Positions 1 through 7,767 of a DNA stretch of 64,000 bases are shown here, one piece after another. Position 1 is the stretch's first letter. Every line of letters starts with the position of its first letter. Both the position numbers and the translations under genes were made by a program. The notes under the pieces are model-generated. The model searched no databases and was not told where the DNA came from. It saw only the letters and a program-made list of their open reading frames with translations. This DNA comes from Hahellaceae bacterium (GTDB lineage Bacteria > Pseudomonadota > Gammaproteobacteria > Pseudomonadales > Oleiphilaceae): positions 62,001 to 126,000 of the forward strand of contig JACKOB010000005.1 of assembly GCA_024234575.1 (NCBI GenBank), read 5' to 3'.

Positions 1-299
1 GAAGTAACGCTTTGCTCGTAGGCGCAATCACGCAGGTCGGCTAACTGCCATGTAATTTCGTGCTTTCCTGTTGGCAAATCTTCCGGGTGCCCTTTGAAGT
101 ATGGCAGTGTCATTCTGCCACCGTTTGGAGCAATGGTGTTTAGTTTTAGCGGTTGATAACCTTGCCCAAGATATTTGTCGTACACAATCACGCCTTGACT
201 ACCGTAGTTCATCACCTGTACTTGATAGATAAAACTGGAGCATCCGCTAAGGGATGCAACCAATAAACCAGTAAATAAAACGTTTGATAGTCGCTTCAT
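1..299 (-). CDS. Lipoprotein of unknown function (3' part beyond the window edge)
   Basis: The reading frame opens with ATG at 299 on the minus strand and runs off the left edge, so only about the first 99 residues are visible. The N-terminus is a classic lipoprotein signal: MKRL, a hydrophobic stretch, then the lipobox LSGC, so the mature protein should be lipidated and periplasm-facing. The visible mature part is soluble and beta-rich looking, with no motif I recognise. It starts 2 bases after the stop of the upstream gene (302-1042), so the two are almost certainly cotranscribed. This row of small genes lies downstream of the RHS toxin gene. Small lipoproteins in that position are often immunity or accessory proteins, but that role is inference only. 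Confidence 0.75.
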   Translation of the reverse strand, partial: MKRLSNVLFTGLLVASLSGCSSFIYQVQVMNYGSQGVIVYDKYLGQGYQPLKLNTIAPNGGRMTLPYFKGHPEDLPTGKHEITWQLADLRDCAYEQSVT

Positions 300-301
300 A
301 C

Positions 302-1042
302 TCACTCTAATGCCCCTTTGTCGACCGACGGAAACTCAATCACCGTGCCAGACTGGGTTGTGTAGCTGGCGATGGGCGCCTCTTCACTCTTATGTAACGA
401 GTCACGAATCCCCGTGTCCGGATCCACTTTGGCCACGAAATACACCACACGCTTTATCGGGGTATCTAGATCCGTTTCTATCCCATCTAAAAACCAGTAC
501 TCATAGAGACTACCATCAACATCTTGCCTAGAAACAAGGTAGACACCAAAGGTTACGCCATCGCCTTCAAAGCTAAACGCTTTACCCATGCCTTTTTTGT
601 AAGCCGATGGGTTAATTTTGATACTCTCCACCACGGCCGACTCAACACCTGACTTCTCAATACCATCTTTTAAATAACGCAGACCATATTTTTCATAGAT
701 ACTAATACCTTCTATGGGTAGCGCCCAAGCCAGAGACCTCATGCGTTTCATCTTTGTTTGGCGTTCCTTTAACTTTTCCTGCGCCAGATCCACTTTTACA
801 TATTGATACTTACCATTTACCTCGTTAAGTCTCACATTTTCTAGAGAAGTTCCAATGAAATAGGGTCGCCTATCTTTGACTCCAGGCTGAAGTACATCTA
901 ATAATGGCCTTTCATCAATAGGCAATTCGAGCACATGACCTGCAGTGACTTCAAACTCATCAAAAAAACGATCACTCTCATGCAGAATCAGCCGTTTTTC
1001 AGTTCCCTTAATGACTTTTACCACCAGAAACTTAAAATCCAA
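302..1042 (-). CDS. Hypothetical protein downstream of the RHS locus; annotated start doubtful
   Basis: The frame encodes about 246 residues from a TTG codon at 1042. The protein is soluble and mixed alpha/beta, with no signal peptide at this start and no family I recognise. The open frame continues upstream of the TTG without a good start codon, in coding-like sequence, until a TGA near 1130. A neighbouring frame further upstream also looks coding, so the true 5' end may lie near 1177 with one or two indels in between (see separate entry). The stop is 2 bases before the next lipoprotein start, so this is an operon. Its place between two lipoprotein genes behind a polymorphic toxin suggests an accessory or immunity-related role, but nothing in the protein proves it. 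Confidence 0.55.
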   Translation of the reverse strand: MDFKFLVVKVIKGTEKRLILHESDRFFDEFEVTAGHVLELPIDERPLLDVLQPGVKDRRPYFIGTSLENVRLNEVNGKYQYVKVDLAQEKLKERQTKMKRMRSLAWALPIEGISIYEKYGLRYLKDGIEKSGVESAVVESIKINPSAYKKGMGKAFSFEGDGVTFGVYLVSRQDVDGSLYEYWFLDGIETDLDTPIKRVVYFVAKVDPDTGIRDSLHKSEEAPIASYTTQSGTVIEFPSVDKGALE

Positions 1043-1177
1043 AATTTTATAATTTTCCGTCTGATTTTTAACTCTGGCTTCCCAAAACTTAAATCCTGCA
1101 CTCGAACTCCATGCTCGCTGATATCAGCAAAAAGTACATCAAGTTTAACTTGGGGGGGCGGCCTCGAAAACCATCAT
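1043..1177 (-). pseudogene. Probable frameshifted 5' end of the 302-1042 gene
   Basis: On the minus strand ATG codons at 1177 and 1174 open a short frame that stops just after a run of seven C (plus-strand G run at 1152-1158). The next frame continues with protein-like sequence containing KLDVLFADISEHG and then VRVQDLSFGKPE. That frame in turn runs into a stop shortly after the TTG taken as the start of the 302-1042 gene. One indel at the homopolymer and a second near the A/T-rich runs at 1045-1072 would give a continuous protein of about 290 residues. Either the gene is decaying or the assembly has homopolymer errors; the sequence alone cannot say which. Confidence 0.4.
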
Positions 1178-1204
1178 CACCGTGCAAAGCAAATAATGTT
1201 GAAC

Positions 1205-1936
1205 CTACTTAGAGGACAAATTAAACAATATAGGCTTGTCCACAATCACCGGACCACTCCAGGTTTTACCTTGGTCGAAAGTTCGCGTGCTTCTAACTTG
1301 AACTGGGTCGCAACGGGCACTTCCGAGCTGAAGAAGAAAACATCCGCTATCAATTAAATGCGCCGCCTGCTCAATAAGAATTTCTTTATTTGGGAATAAT
1401 TTTACTCTCGTCTCTGCCCATTTAATTACTTTAGCCGCCCCGCTTATAGAAATAGGTGCCTCTTTAAAATTTAAAATATCCTTAGGAAAGATATTATGGA
1501 AGCTTTTCCCACCGTTTGTGCTTATAAAAACCCAAGTTGGCGATATTGGACTCCACACATAATAGGTATCGTCACTTTTACCGAGGCTTTCACAATATTT
1601 ATAGCTTTCATCATTACCCCAAGGTTTATACCACTCTCTTCCAAACCATACGGGAACTTCTGTATCGACACCCATAAAGGATCCTTTTTTAAAAAACACC
1701 TTAAAGCCTGAAGGCCGGGAGAACTCAGAAACATGGAAACTCAGAGGGTAAAAGTTTCGATATTTCGTAGAAACAAGTTCGAATCTCGAAGACTGCTCTT
1801 CAGCGATAGGGCACTCGACCACATCCTTTGTAGGAAACGGACTTTGGCACCCGCTCAGTATCAATACGATGCTTCCACCCAAGATATAAATGGCAAATTT
1901 TACTTTTCGGAAACACTGGTCAAATAAATTTTTCAT
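1205..1936 (-). CDS. Lipoprotein with two Asp-box-like motifs, candidate immunity protein for the RHS toxin
   Basis: I take the ATG at 1936 as the start: it gives a proper lipoprotein signal ending in the lipobox LSGC, whereas longer frames only add residues that overlap the RHS gene. The product is about 243 residues. Two segments match the Asp-box pattern seen in sialidase-type beta-propellers (S/T-x-D/N-x-G-x-T/S-W/F): STNGGKSF and TFDQGKTW. The gene begins 20 bases after the RHS stop codon, so it is translated from the same message. In polymorphic toxin loci the gene right behind the toxin tip normally encodes the immunity protein. A periplasm-facing lipoprotein would suit a toxin tip that attacks membranes. 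I do not recognise the family; the immunity role is inferred from position and localisation. Confidence 0.7.
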   Translation of the reverse strand: MKNLFDQCFRKVKFAIYILGGSIVLILSGCQSPFPTKDVVECPIAEEQSSRFELVSTKYRNFYPLSFHVSEFSRPSGFKVFFKKGSFMGVDTEVPVWFGREWYKPWGNDESYKYCESLGKSDDTYYVWSPISPTWVFISTNGGKSFHNIFPKDILNFKEAPISISGAAKVIKWAETRVKLFPNKEILIEQAAHLIDSGCFLLQLGSARCDPVQVRSTRTFDQGKTWSGPVIVDKPILFNLSSK

Positions 1937-1955
1937 AAAGGTAATCGCCTTTTTC

Positions 1956-4900
1956 TCAAGGACTAATGTAAATAGACTCCGAGCCGTACTCGATATTATG
2001 GCCATCCAGTTCGCCTTCTTCCAATTTGAAAATATCATGAAGACTAAAACCAGATTTGGAATTCGGATGACTTTCCGTGGCCTGATATAGGGCTTCTATC
2101 TCTTTCACCGTGTGCTGCACAGCTAACTCATAGGCTAGTTGATGGGCGTTTTCCACGACTCTTTTCACATATATTCTATCACCCACTTTAAGCTCGCCTG
2201 GTGATTTGTCACTTTTATAGTTAGAGCCATAGCTCCACTCACCAGAATCAATTTTACTTTTATCATCAGCAGCCAACTCCTTTACATACCAAACCTTAAT
2301 ATCCTTGCCTTCACCATCCTTATAATAGGCCGCCTGCTTGCCCCCTTCCGAGTCCTCGGAATCCTTATTCCAATAGGCATGCGTTGTTTTATCCCAGTTG
2401 TCAAAAGAGTCCTGACCGTCTTTGATATCCCAGGTGGGCAGGTGACTCACATAATACAGCCCTACCGTTCCTGTAATGAGTTTGCCGGAGTTAATTTCTG
2501 TACTTTCATCCCATACATACGAATGAGACAAACCACTGGCGACCACGCCTTCTTCACCTATTTTTTTGACAGAAATCGGATCCCCCCAAACATCAACGTC
2601 CGCATGATTGTATTCTTGCTTATAAGTGCCGCCGCGGCTTGAGTCATCTACCCAATTAGAATGCGCGTAAAAATCAGCCAGCGTGTGCGAGTTTTGGCCA
2701 AACCGGGAAAGAATCAAGCCAATATCGTCATACTTCTTACCACTACACAAATTCGTGTACTCGGATAGATGATTATAGTCTTGCCGCCTAGCAGCGATCG
2801 TGTCTCTAACCAGCTCCATATAGTGTGGCGTTTCGTAAGGGGTTTTTGTGTTATCTGGCGCTCCATCATTTGGATTATCAAAATGATTTTGATAATCCCA
2901 CTGACCACCAAAGGCAGAGTCCGTGTTGTAGTTGTTGGCAATAATCTGATCGATGATTTCTTGTGAAAAACGGTTTTCTCCTACTTGTTCGCTATAAAGT
3001 AGAAATGCCGTCCGCAGAATATCTCCATGCCCACCATCACTGTTTGGGTGACTGTGAATGGAAAAAAATTCGACTCCAGGTATCTCAAACAATCCCAACG
3101 GATCCGCAGCATTCACCGGATTTCCCCCAACGTAGGCATAGGTATTTATTCCCCCACGCAATCCCATAGGATCACTTGTGGTATAACGACCAAGTTGAGG
3201 GTCGTAGGTGCGGTAGTAGTTATAGTGCTCTCTCGTTTCGGCATCAAAATACTGGCCGGGTAATCTCAGGTGAAGGGCGACGTTTGCTTTCTTGAGTTTA
3301 GCCTCGCCAAAGGGGGTGTACTCCGCTAGCCAGACGATGTTTTTAGCCTCGTCGGTCATGGCTATAGGTGTGCTTAGATGGTTGGTATGTATGTGATAGA
3401 CATCCCTGCCTTCTAACTTGGCAACCGGGTCGTGATTTTGATACAGGTACTGAGCGGTGACTTCGCCAGACTCATCCGCTTCGGCTACCAGTTTTTGGTT
3501 TTCGTAAAGGTAATAAGTGACTGTTTCTTTACCTTCATCCAAATACGCCACCTTTTTGATACGTTCACCCCAGCTGTTGTAGGCGTATTTCACTTTGACT
3601 TTACCGTTTTCTAAGACATTAAGCGGTCGCTGTTGGCTACTGTAGGTCATCTGGCGGTTACTTTTGTTTACCGGGCTACCTGCATCGTTGTAACTATATG
3701 CTGCTTTATTGACCGAAGATGCGCTGCCGCCCACCAACGATTTAGTAGTTTTCTTCACTAACTGATTTCCCCGACCTGCGGGAGCATACTCCAGAAAGTC
3801 GACATCGGCTTTTTGGTGCCCCAGATGTGCTTTGGCTGTGCGATTACCCGCCTTGTCATATTCATAGAGCAGTATATCTTCGAAGGAGAATGCACTGGTC
3901 AGCCGACCCGAATCATCGTATCGATACAAATTTTTATAGCTTTTCCCGACTTGCTGGCCAAGTTCCATGACTATTTGGCCAGAGGCGTCATAGCCATAAT
4001 GGCTTTTTAACAGTTCGCCTGTTTCAATCGATTGCAACGCACCGTAGTGGTCATAATTCAGCGTTGTCTCGATTCCGTTACCATGCGTCAGATGTTTACT
4101 GGTGGGCTTGTCCTCGGGGCCATTCAACAATTTGAGAATCGGAGTGTCGACAAAAAATCCTCGCTGATCAATTCCCGCTAATCTGCCATTTGCATGATAG
4201 CGATATCGCAAAACCTGTCCGCCTGGCAGCGTCTTTTGGCTCAACCGATGTGTTTGGTTGTCATACTGATACCGAGTGGTCCATTGGTAACTATCGATGA
4301 GTCGAGAAAGCTCAATAAGTTGACCTTGCAGATTATAGCGGTAGGTTTGCTCGTAGAAGGGGCCGGTAGCACTCTCCAACTGTCCTTGTACATTGTATGC
4401 AAACCGGTATTTACCCTCGGCATCGTTCTTGGCAATTAAATGATTGGCGGCATCGTATACATACTCTGTCACCTGGTTCAGGGTATTGGTTTTACGTGAA
4501 AGATTGCCAGCCGGGTCATAGTCAAAACGGCTAATACCTGTGTCTGGACTATGCTGAATAATGATAAGACCAAAGTCATCTTTTTGATAGCGGGTCTGAT
4601 TCTCTCGTGCATCCGTGATGGCGCTCAGCTGCTGAGTGTTTTCATCATATTGAAATTCAGTAGGAATATTACCCGGCTGGGTTAGACGCACCAACTGCCC
4701 GACCGCACCGTATTGGTAAGCCGTTTCCAGCCCTTTTTCATCGATCCTTTTAACCACTCGTCCATTGGCATCATATTGGTTCTGCAGTAATAATCTCCCT
4801 TCTTGGTTTTTGATCTCACTCAGACGAGATTCTGCGTCATAGAAATAGCTAATCATGTTAACAACACTACCGTCTATATGGCTTATAGTTCGTGCTGTAA

Positions 4901-7583
4901 TGCCGTCCTCTGTGTTGAGCCGTACATCCAATTGGTAGCCATCACTGTTTTGAATGTGATTTGCACGATTGGCTTTGTCATAGCCCAATTCGATACTGTT
5001 GCCGTCAGGGTCGATAATACGTTTCAGATGCCCTGTCTCGGTGTACTCATATCGCACTTGCCGATCGCCCTGACTCACCGACAAGGGTTTTCCCCAGTGG
5101 TTATAGTCAATATCAATGGCCGTTTGCTCGCCTTGTTGCATTTTGATGGCATGACCATATGCGTCGTATTCCAGCACCCGCTGAACCCGACCATCCGGGG
5201 AAATGAAGGAAGCAAACCGCCCTTTTTCGTCATAACCGAACGTAACGATGTCTTCGACATCGTCTCTCGGACCGTTAAGAGAAATGAGTTGATAAGCATC
5301 GTTATAGGTTAGGGTCGTTTCGCGTTTGATCGCCTCATAACCACCCTCGAACAATGGACGGTAACCTGTCTCTAGAAGTTTAACTGGCTGAGCCGCTCGA
5401 TTAAATTCAAAATATAATTCACGATACCCTGCAGGGTTCACGCTTGGATTAACTATGTGACTGGGGATATTACTCTCACCCTCATAAGCGAAAGACACTG
5501 TTTGCTGATGAACAGAACGAGGGTACGCCTTGCTAATTTTAACCAAACGCCTCAGCTCATCGTAAGATTGATTAATTTCGCGTCCATCTTTATAGGTGAC
5601 TCTGGTCATTTGAAAAGAGCCGTCATACTCGTAAGCCACATCTCCCACGCCACAGGTATTACACCCCGGGCCACGAATTTCGTTCACCAACGGAATACCC
5701 TTTCTCACTTCAGTAAGGTAAGTGCTTTGCTTGCCCTGGCTGTCGGTGATAAGGGTTTCACCTTCGCCATAGGTTAACGTGACGCGATCGACACCATTGG
5801 CATGTTCAGAAAAAGTCGCTCGCCCTTGGGCATCGTAAGCCCAGGTGGCGAAACGAATCTGCCGCTCGTCGGTGATACCCGTTAAATGGTGCGGGAAGCG
5901 GCTGTCTTCATAGTGATACACCCTAACGTCGCCTGCACGGTTGGTGACGCTGGCGAGATTACCCTTTTTATCGTAACGGTAATGCAGTGATTTTCCCGCC
6001 GGGTCGTAGACCTTTTTCAGGCGCTTATTGGTGTAGTAATCAAAAGTGAGCTGGCGTCCCTGAGGATCGGTAACCTGACGCAACTGGTCGTTGGGCGTGT
6101 AGGTGAAGCGCAGGTATTTACCTGTGGGGGAAATCAGCCGCAATAGCAATCCATCTTTGTTAAAGCGCAGGCTGTAGCCATCTGCACGATGCCAGATCAT
6201 CTTGTCGACGGGGTTGTCGGTAACCTGTAACCAGCCATCAGCAGCGACACGGGCTTGAAACTTACCCGGGGATTCACTGGCTTCGAATATAATCCGGCGG
6301 CCATCGGCCTGTACCACACTGATATCACCATTGCCATGCACCTGAGCGCTAAGATGATACGTGTGCCGCCATCCCTGCCCAGCAATGAAGGCGGCTTTGG
6401 CGCCCGGTGTTCCCGCAGCCTGACTGTTGTAATAACGACTAAAAGAGAGTCCCAGCTCTCCACTGAGAGCAGCGATGTCAACTTCCTGTTGGAATTTATT
6501 ACCGGTGACAACATCAATCGGATTGCCTGATTTTGACCCACTAATGGCTAGCGGGTTAGCGGTGACAGCAGCTATATTGCCCTGACCACCCTCATCCGGG
6601 CAGCTTAAGCTTGCACCATGGCCTGTATCTTTACAGCTATCAGAGCCTGCCGCACAGGCTACCGTGTTATCGACAGAAGCATTGTCGATACACGTCATGT
6701 TTACGCCACACTGCCCCGAGTCATTACCGGAGAAAAGACTATTTCCGCTGCCTATGTTTGCGCCAAGATTAAAACTTCCCCCCATATCCACATCATCAGG
6801 ATTAACATTGGCGCTGCCCTCACCCGCGTTGGGCGAAGCACCATTTACGTTGTTGCCGACCACAGGAATCGCCCCAGACCCGCCGTTTGATTCGTTAAGC
6901 GAGTGATTGCCATCGGCATAAGCCGCACTCTGCATGCGCAGTGTTGCCACCGCCGTGACGGGTATGCGGCCCAGCAGGTAGTAACCGGCATTATCCGGGT
7001 CTATTTTGGTCATGATCGCCGGCAGTAACCGGTCGATAAGCGGGATTGTCAGGGCGTAGGCATAGGTGACTTTGATTTTAAGGAGGTTGGCATCCTGAAT
7101 ATTAACCTTGCTGTGCGGCTTTACCGACCGATCCCGAAAGCGAAGATTCGAGTTAGGAATTTCGAGAACGCCGTCGTCGTTAATAACGCCAAAGTCGTCG
7201 AAGGCTTCTTTGGTGGGGTTTAACACTTCGATTTTCGTGTAACGTGGGTCTTGCGCTTCGAGCATGCCGCGAGTAATCGCCGCCATGGCTTTTTCGGGGC
7301 CGCCATCACCGCCAAAGACCGGGGCAATTCGCAGGCCCAGCTCGGCTTGCATCGGCGCTATTTGCGCATGATTCACTGCGCCTTTGCGGGCAGCTTCGAA
7401 GGTGGCATAGGTGACGGTGTTTTTGGCGTTGTACAACAACGCCGCTTGCATGGTGCCTAAGCCCAGCAGCAATAATACGGGCAAGGTTACGGCGAATTCG
7501 GACATGGCCGCCCCAGACTGAAGCTGCATTTTTGATCGACAGGACAGAAAAGACGCAATTATGCGCAGGGTACGACAGACCAT
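1956..7583 (-). CDS. Giant TadE-like/RHS-repeat polymorphic toxin with a Het-C/phospholipase C-like tip
   Basis: This 1,875-residue protein starts at ATG 7583, with the SD AAGGAG 9 bases upstream. Residues about 22-75 are a textbook TadE/TadG segment: GAAMSEFAVTLP, a hydrophobic helix, then TFEAARKGAV. Residues 220-345 are a Gly/Asn/Ser-rich linker with several cysteines. Near residue 351 GNPIDVVTGNK opens a DUF6531-type entry domain, followed by many YD/RHS repeats to about 1400. The conserved RHS core ends in NPVNAADPLGL at about 1498. The 377-residue tip (coded by 1959-3089) has SHPNSDGGHGD near its start and HTLADFYAHSNW at 1633-1644. The latter resembles the H-x3-D-x3-H metal site of Het-C and zinc phospholipase C families. 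RHS shells normally encapsulate a toxic tip. The TadE-like start, in place of PAAR or a plain Sec signal, is unusual. The toxin activity is inferred, not shown. Confidence 0.88.
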   Translation of the reverse strand: MVCRTLRIIASFLSCRSKMQLQSGAAMSEFAVTLPVLLLLGLGTMQAALLYNAKNTVTYATFEAARKGAVNHAQIAPMQAELGLRIAPVFGGDGGPEKAMAAITRGMLEAQDPRYTKIEVLNPTKEAFDDFGVINDDGVLEIPNSNLRFRDRSVKPHSKVNIQDANLLKIKVTYAYALTIPLIDRLLPAIMTKIDPDNAGYYLLGRIPVTAVATLRMQSAAYADGNHSLNESNGGSGAIPVVGNNVNGASPNAGEGSANVNPDDVDMGGSFNLGANIGSGNSLFSGNDSGQCGVNMTCIDNASVDNTVACAAGSDSCKDTGHGASLSCPDEGGQGNIAAVTANPLAISGSKSGNPIDVVTGNKFQQEVDIAALSGELGLSFSRYYNSQAAGTPGAKAAFIAGQGWRHTYHLSAQVHGNGDISVVQADGRRIIFEASESPGKFQARVAADGWLQVTDNPVDKMIWHRADGYSLRFNKDGLLLRLISPTGKYLRFTYTPNDQLRQVTDPQGRQLTFDYYTNKRLKKVYDPAGKSLHYRYDKKGNLASVTNRAGDVRVYHYEDSRFPHHLTGITDERQIRFATWAYDAQGRATFSEHANGVDRVTLTYGEGETLITDSQGKQSTYLTEVRKGIPLVNEIRGPGCNTCGVGDVAYEYDGSFQMTRVTYKDGREINQSYDELRRLVKISKAYPRSVHQQTVSFAYEGESNIPSHIVNPSVNPAGYRELYFEFNRAAQPVKLLETGYRPLFEGGYEAIKRETTLTYNDAYQLISLNGPRDDVEDIVTFGYDEKGRFASFISPDGRVQRVLEYDAYGHAIKMQQGEQTAIDIDYNHWGKPLSVSQGDRQVRYEYTETGHLKRIIDPDGNSIELGYDKANRANHIQNSDGYQLDVRLNTEDGITARTISHIDGSVVNMISYFYDAESRLSEIKNQEGRLLLQNQYDANGRVVKRIDEKGLETAYQYGAVGQLVRLTQPGNIPTEFQYDENTQQLSAITDARENQTRYQKDDFGLIIIQHSPDTGISRFDYDPAGNLSRKTNTLNQVTEYVYDAANHLIAKNDAEGKYRFAYNVQGQLESATGPFYEQTYRYNLQGQLIELSRLIDSYQWTTRYQYDNQTHRLSQKTLPGGQVLRYRYHANGRLAGIDQRGFFVDTPILKLLNGPEDKPTSKHLTHGNGIETTLNYDHYGALQSIETGELLKSHYGYDASGQIVMELGQQVGKSYKNLYRYDDSGRLTSAFSFEDILLYEYDKAGNRTAKAHLGHQKADVDFLEYAPAGRGNQLVKKTTKSLVGGSASSVNKAAYSYNDAGSPVNKSNRQMTYSSQQRPLNVLENGKVKVKYAYNSWGERIKKVAYLDEGKETVTYYLYENQKLVAEADESGEVTAQYLYQNHDPVAKLEGRDVYHIHTNHLSTPIAMTDEAKNIVWLAEYTPFGEAKLKKANVALHLRLPGQYFDAETREHYNYYRTYDPQLGRYTTSDPMGLRGGINTYAYVGGNPVNAADPLGLFEIPGVEFFSIHSHPNSDGGHGDILRTAFLLYSEQVGENRFSQEIIDQIIANNYNTDSAFGGQWDYQNHFDNPNDGAPDNTKTPYETPHYMELVRDTIAARRQDYNHLSEYTNLCSGKKYDDIGLILSRFGQNSHTLADFYAHSNWVDDSSRGGTYKQEYNHADVDVWGDPISVKKIGEEGVVASGLSHSYVWDESTEINSGKLITGTVGLYYVSHLPTWDIKDGQDSFDNWDKTTHAYWNKDSEDSEGGKQAAYYKDGEGKDIKVWYVKELAADDKSKIDSGEWSYGSNYKSDKSPGELKVGDRIYVKRVVENAHQLAYELAVQHTVKEIEALYQATESHPNSKSGFSLHDIFKLEEGELDGHNIEYGSESIYISP

Positions 7584-7592
7584 GTTTCGGCT

Positions 7593-7645
7593 CTCCTTAG
7601 CCTGGGGCTAGTTTCTTCCTGAAACTATTGCTGTAGGCTTACAGC
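7593..7645 (-). promoter_or_regulatory. Three-hairpin leader of the RHS toxin mRNA with possible RsmA/CsrA sites
   Basis: Read on the minus strand, three perfect inverted repeats follow one another. The first is GCTGTA-AGCC-TACAGC (7645-7630). The second is GTTTC-AGGAA-GAAAC (7625-7611). The third is TAGCC-CCA-GGCTA (7610-7598), which abuts the SD GGAG at 7596-7593. The middle hairpin shows AGGA in its loop, and the SD itself contains GGA. A loop GGA plus a GGA in the SD is the usual layout of RsmA/CsrA translational repression. No RsmA protein or RNA lies in the window, so this regulation is inference; the hairpins themselves are directly visible. Confidence 0.5.
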
Positions 7646-7767
7646 TATTCCCAATTACTTTTACAACTGATGTCGAACAAGTCTAAAGACTGCCGATATC
7701 CATAAAAAACGGCCGCGATCTTACCATGAACGGTTAAAGAAATACCAGATTGGTTTTCGTGCACTGG

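Noticed and set aside
935..1357. Plus-strand frame of 140 codons
   Set aside because: Lies over the 5' region of the minus-strand genes, overlaps the end of the lipoprotein gene, and has no SD or protein-like features.
4803..5312. Plus-strand open frame of 169 codons inside the RHS gene
   Set aside because: It is antisense to strong RHS coding sequence, lacks a start signal and reflects the base composition of the repeats.
1956..7583. RHS gene as a type VI secretion effector
   Set aside because: No PAAR domain, VgrG or other type VI gene is present in the protein or the window; the N-terminus is TadE-like instead.
7598..7660. GEMM c-di-GMP riboswitch upstream of the RHS gene
   Set aside because: Hairpins are present but the conserved GGGCAAAC and GACGCAAAGC segments of the GEMM type are absent.
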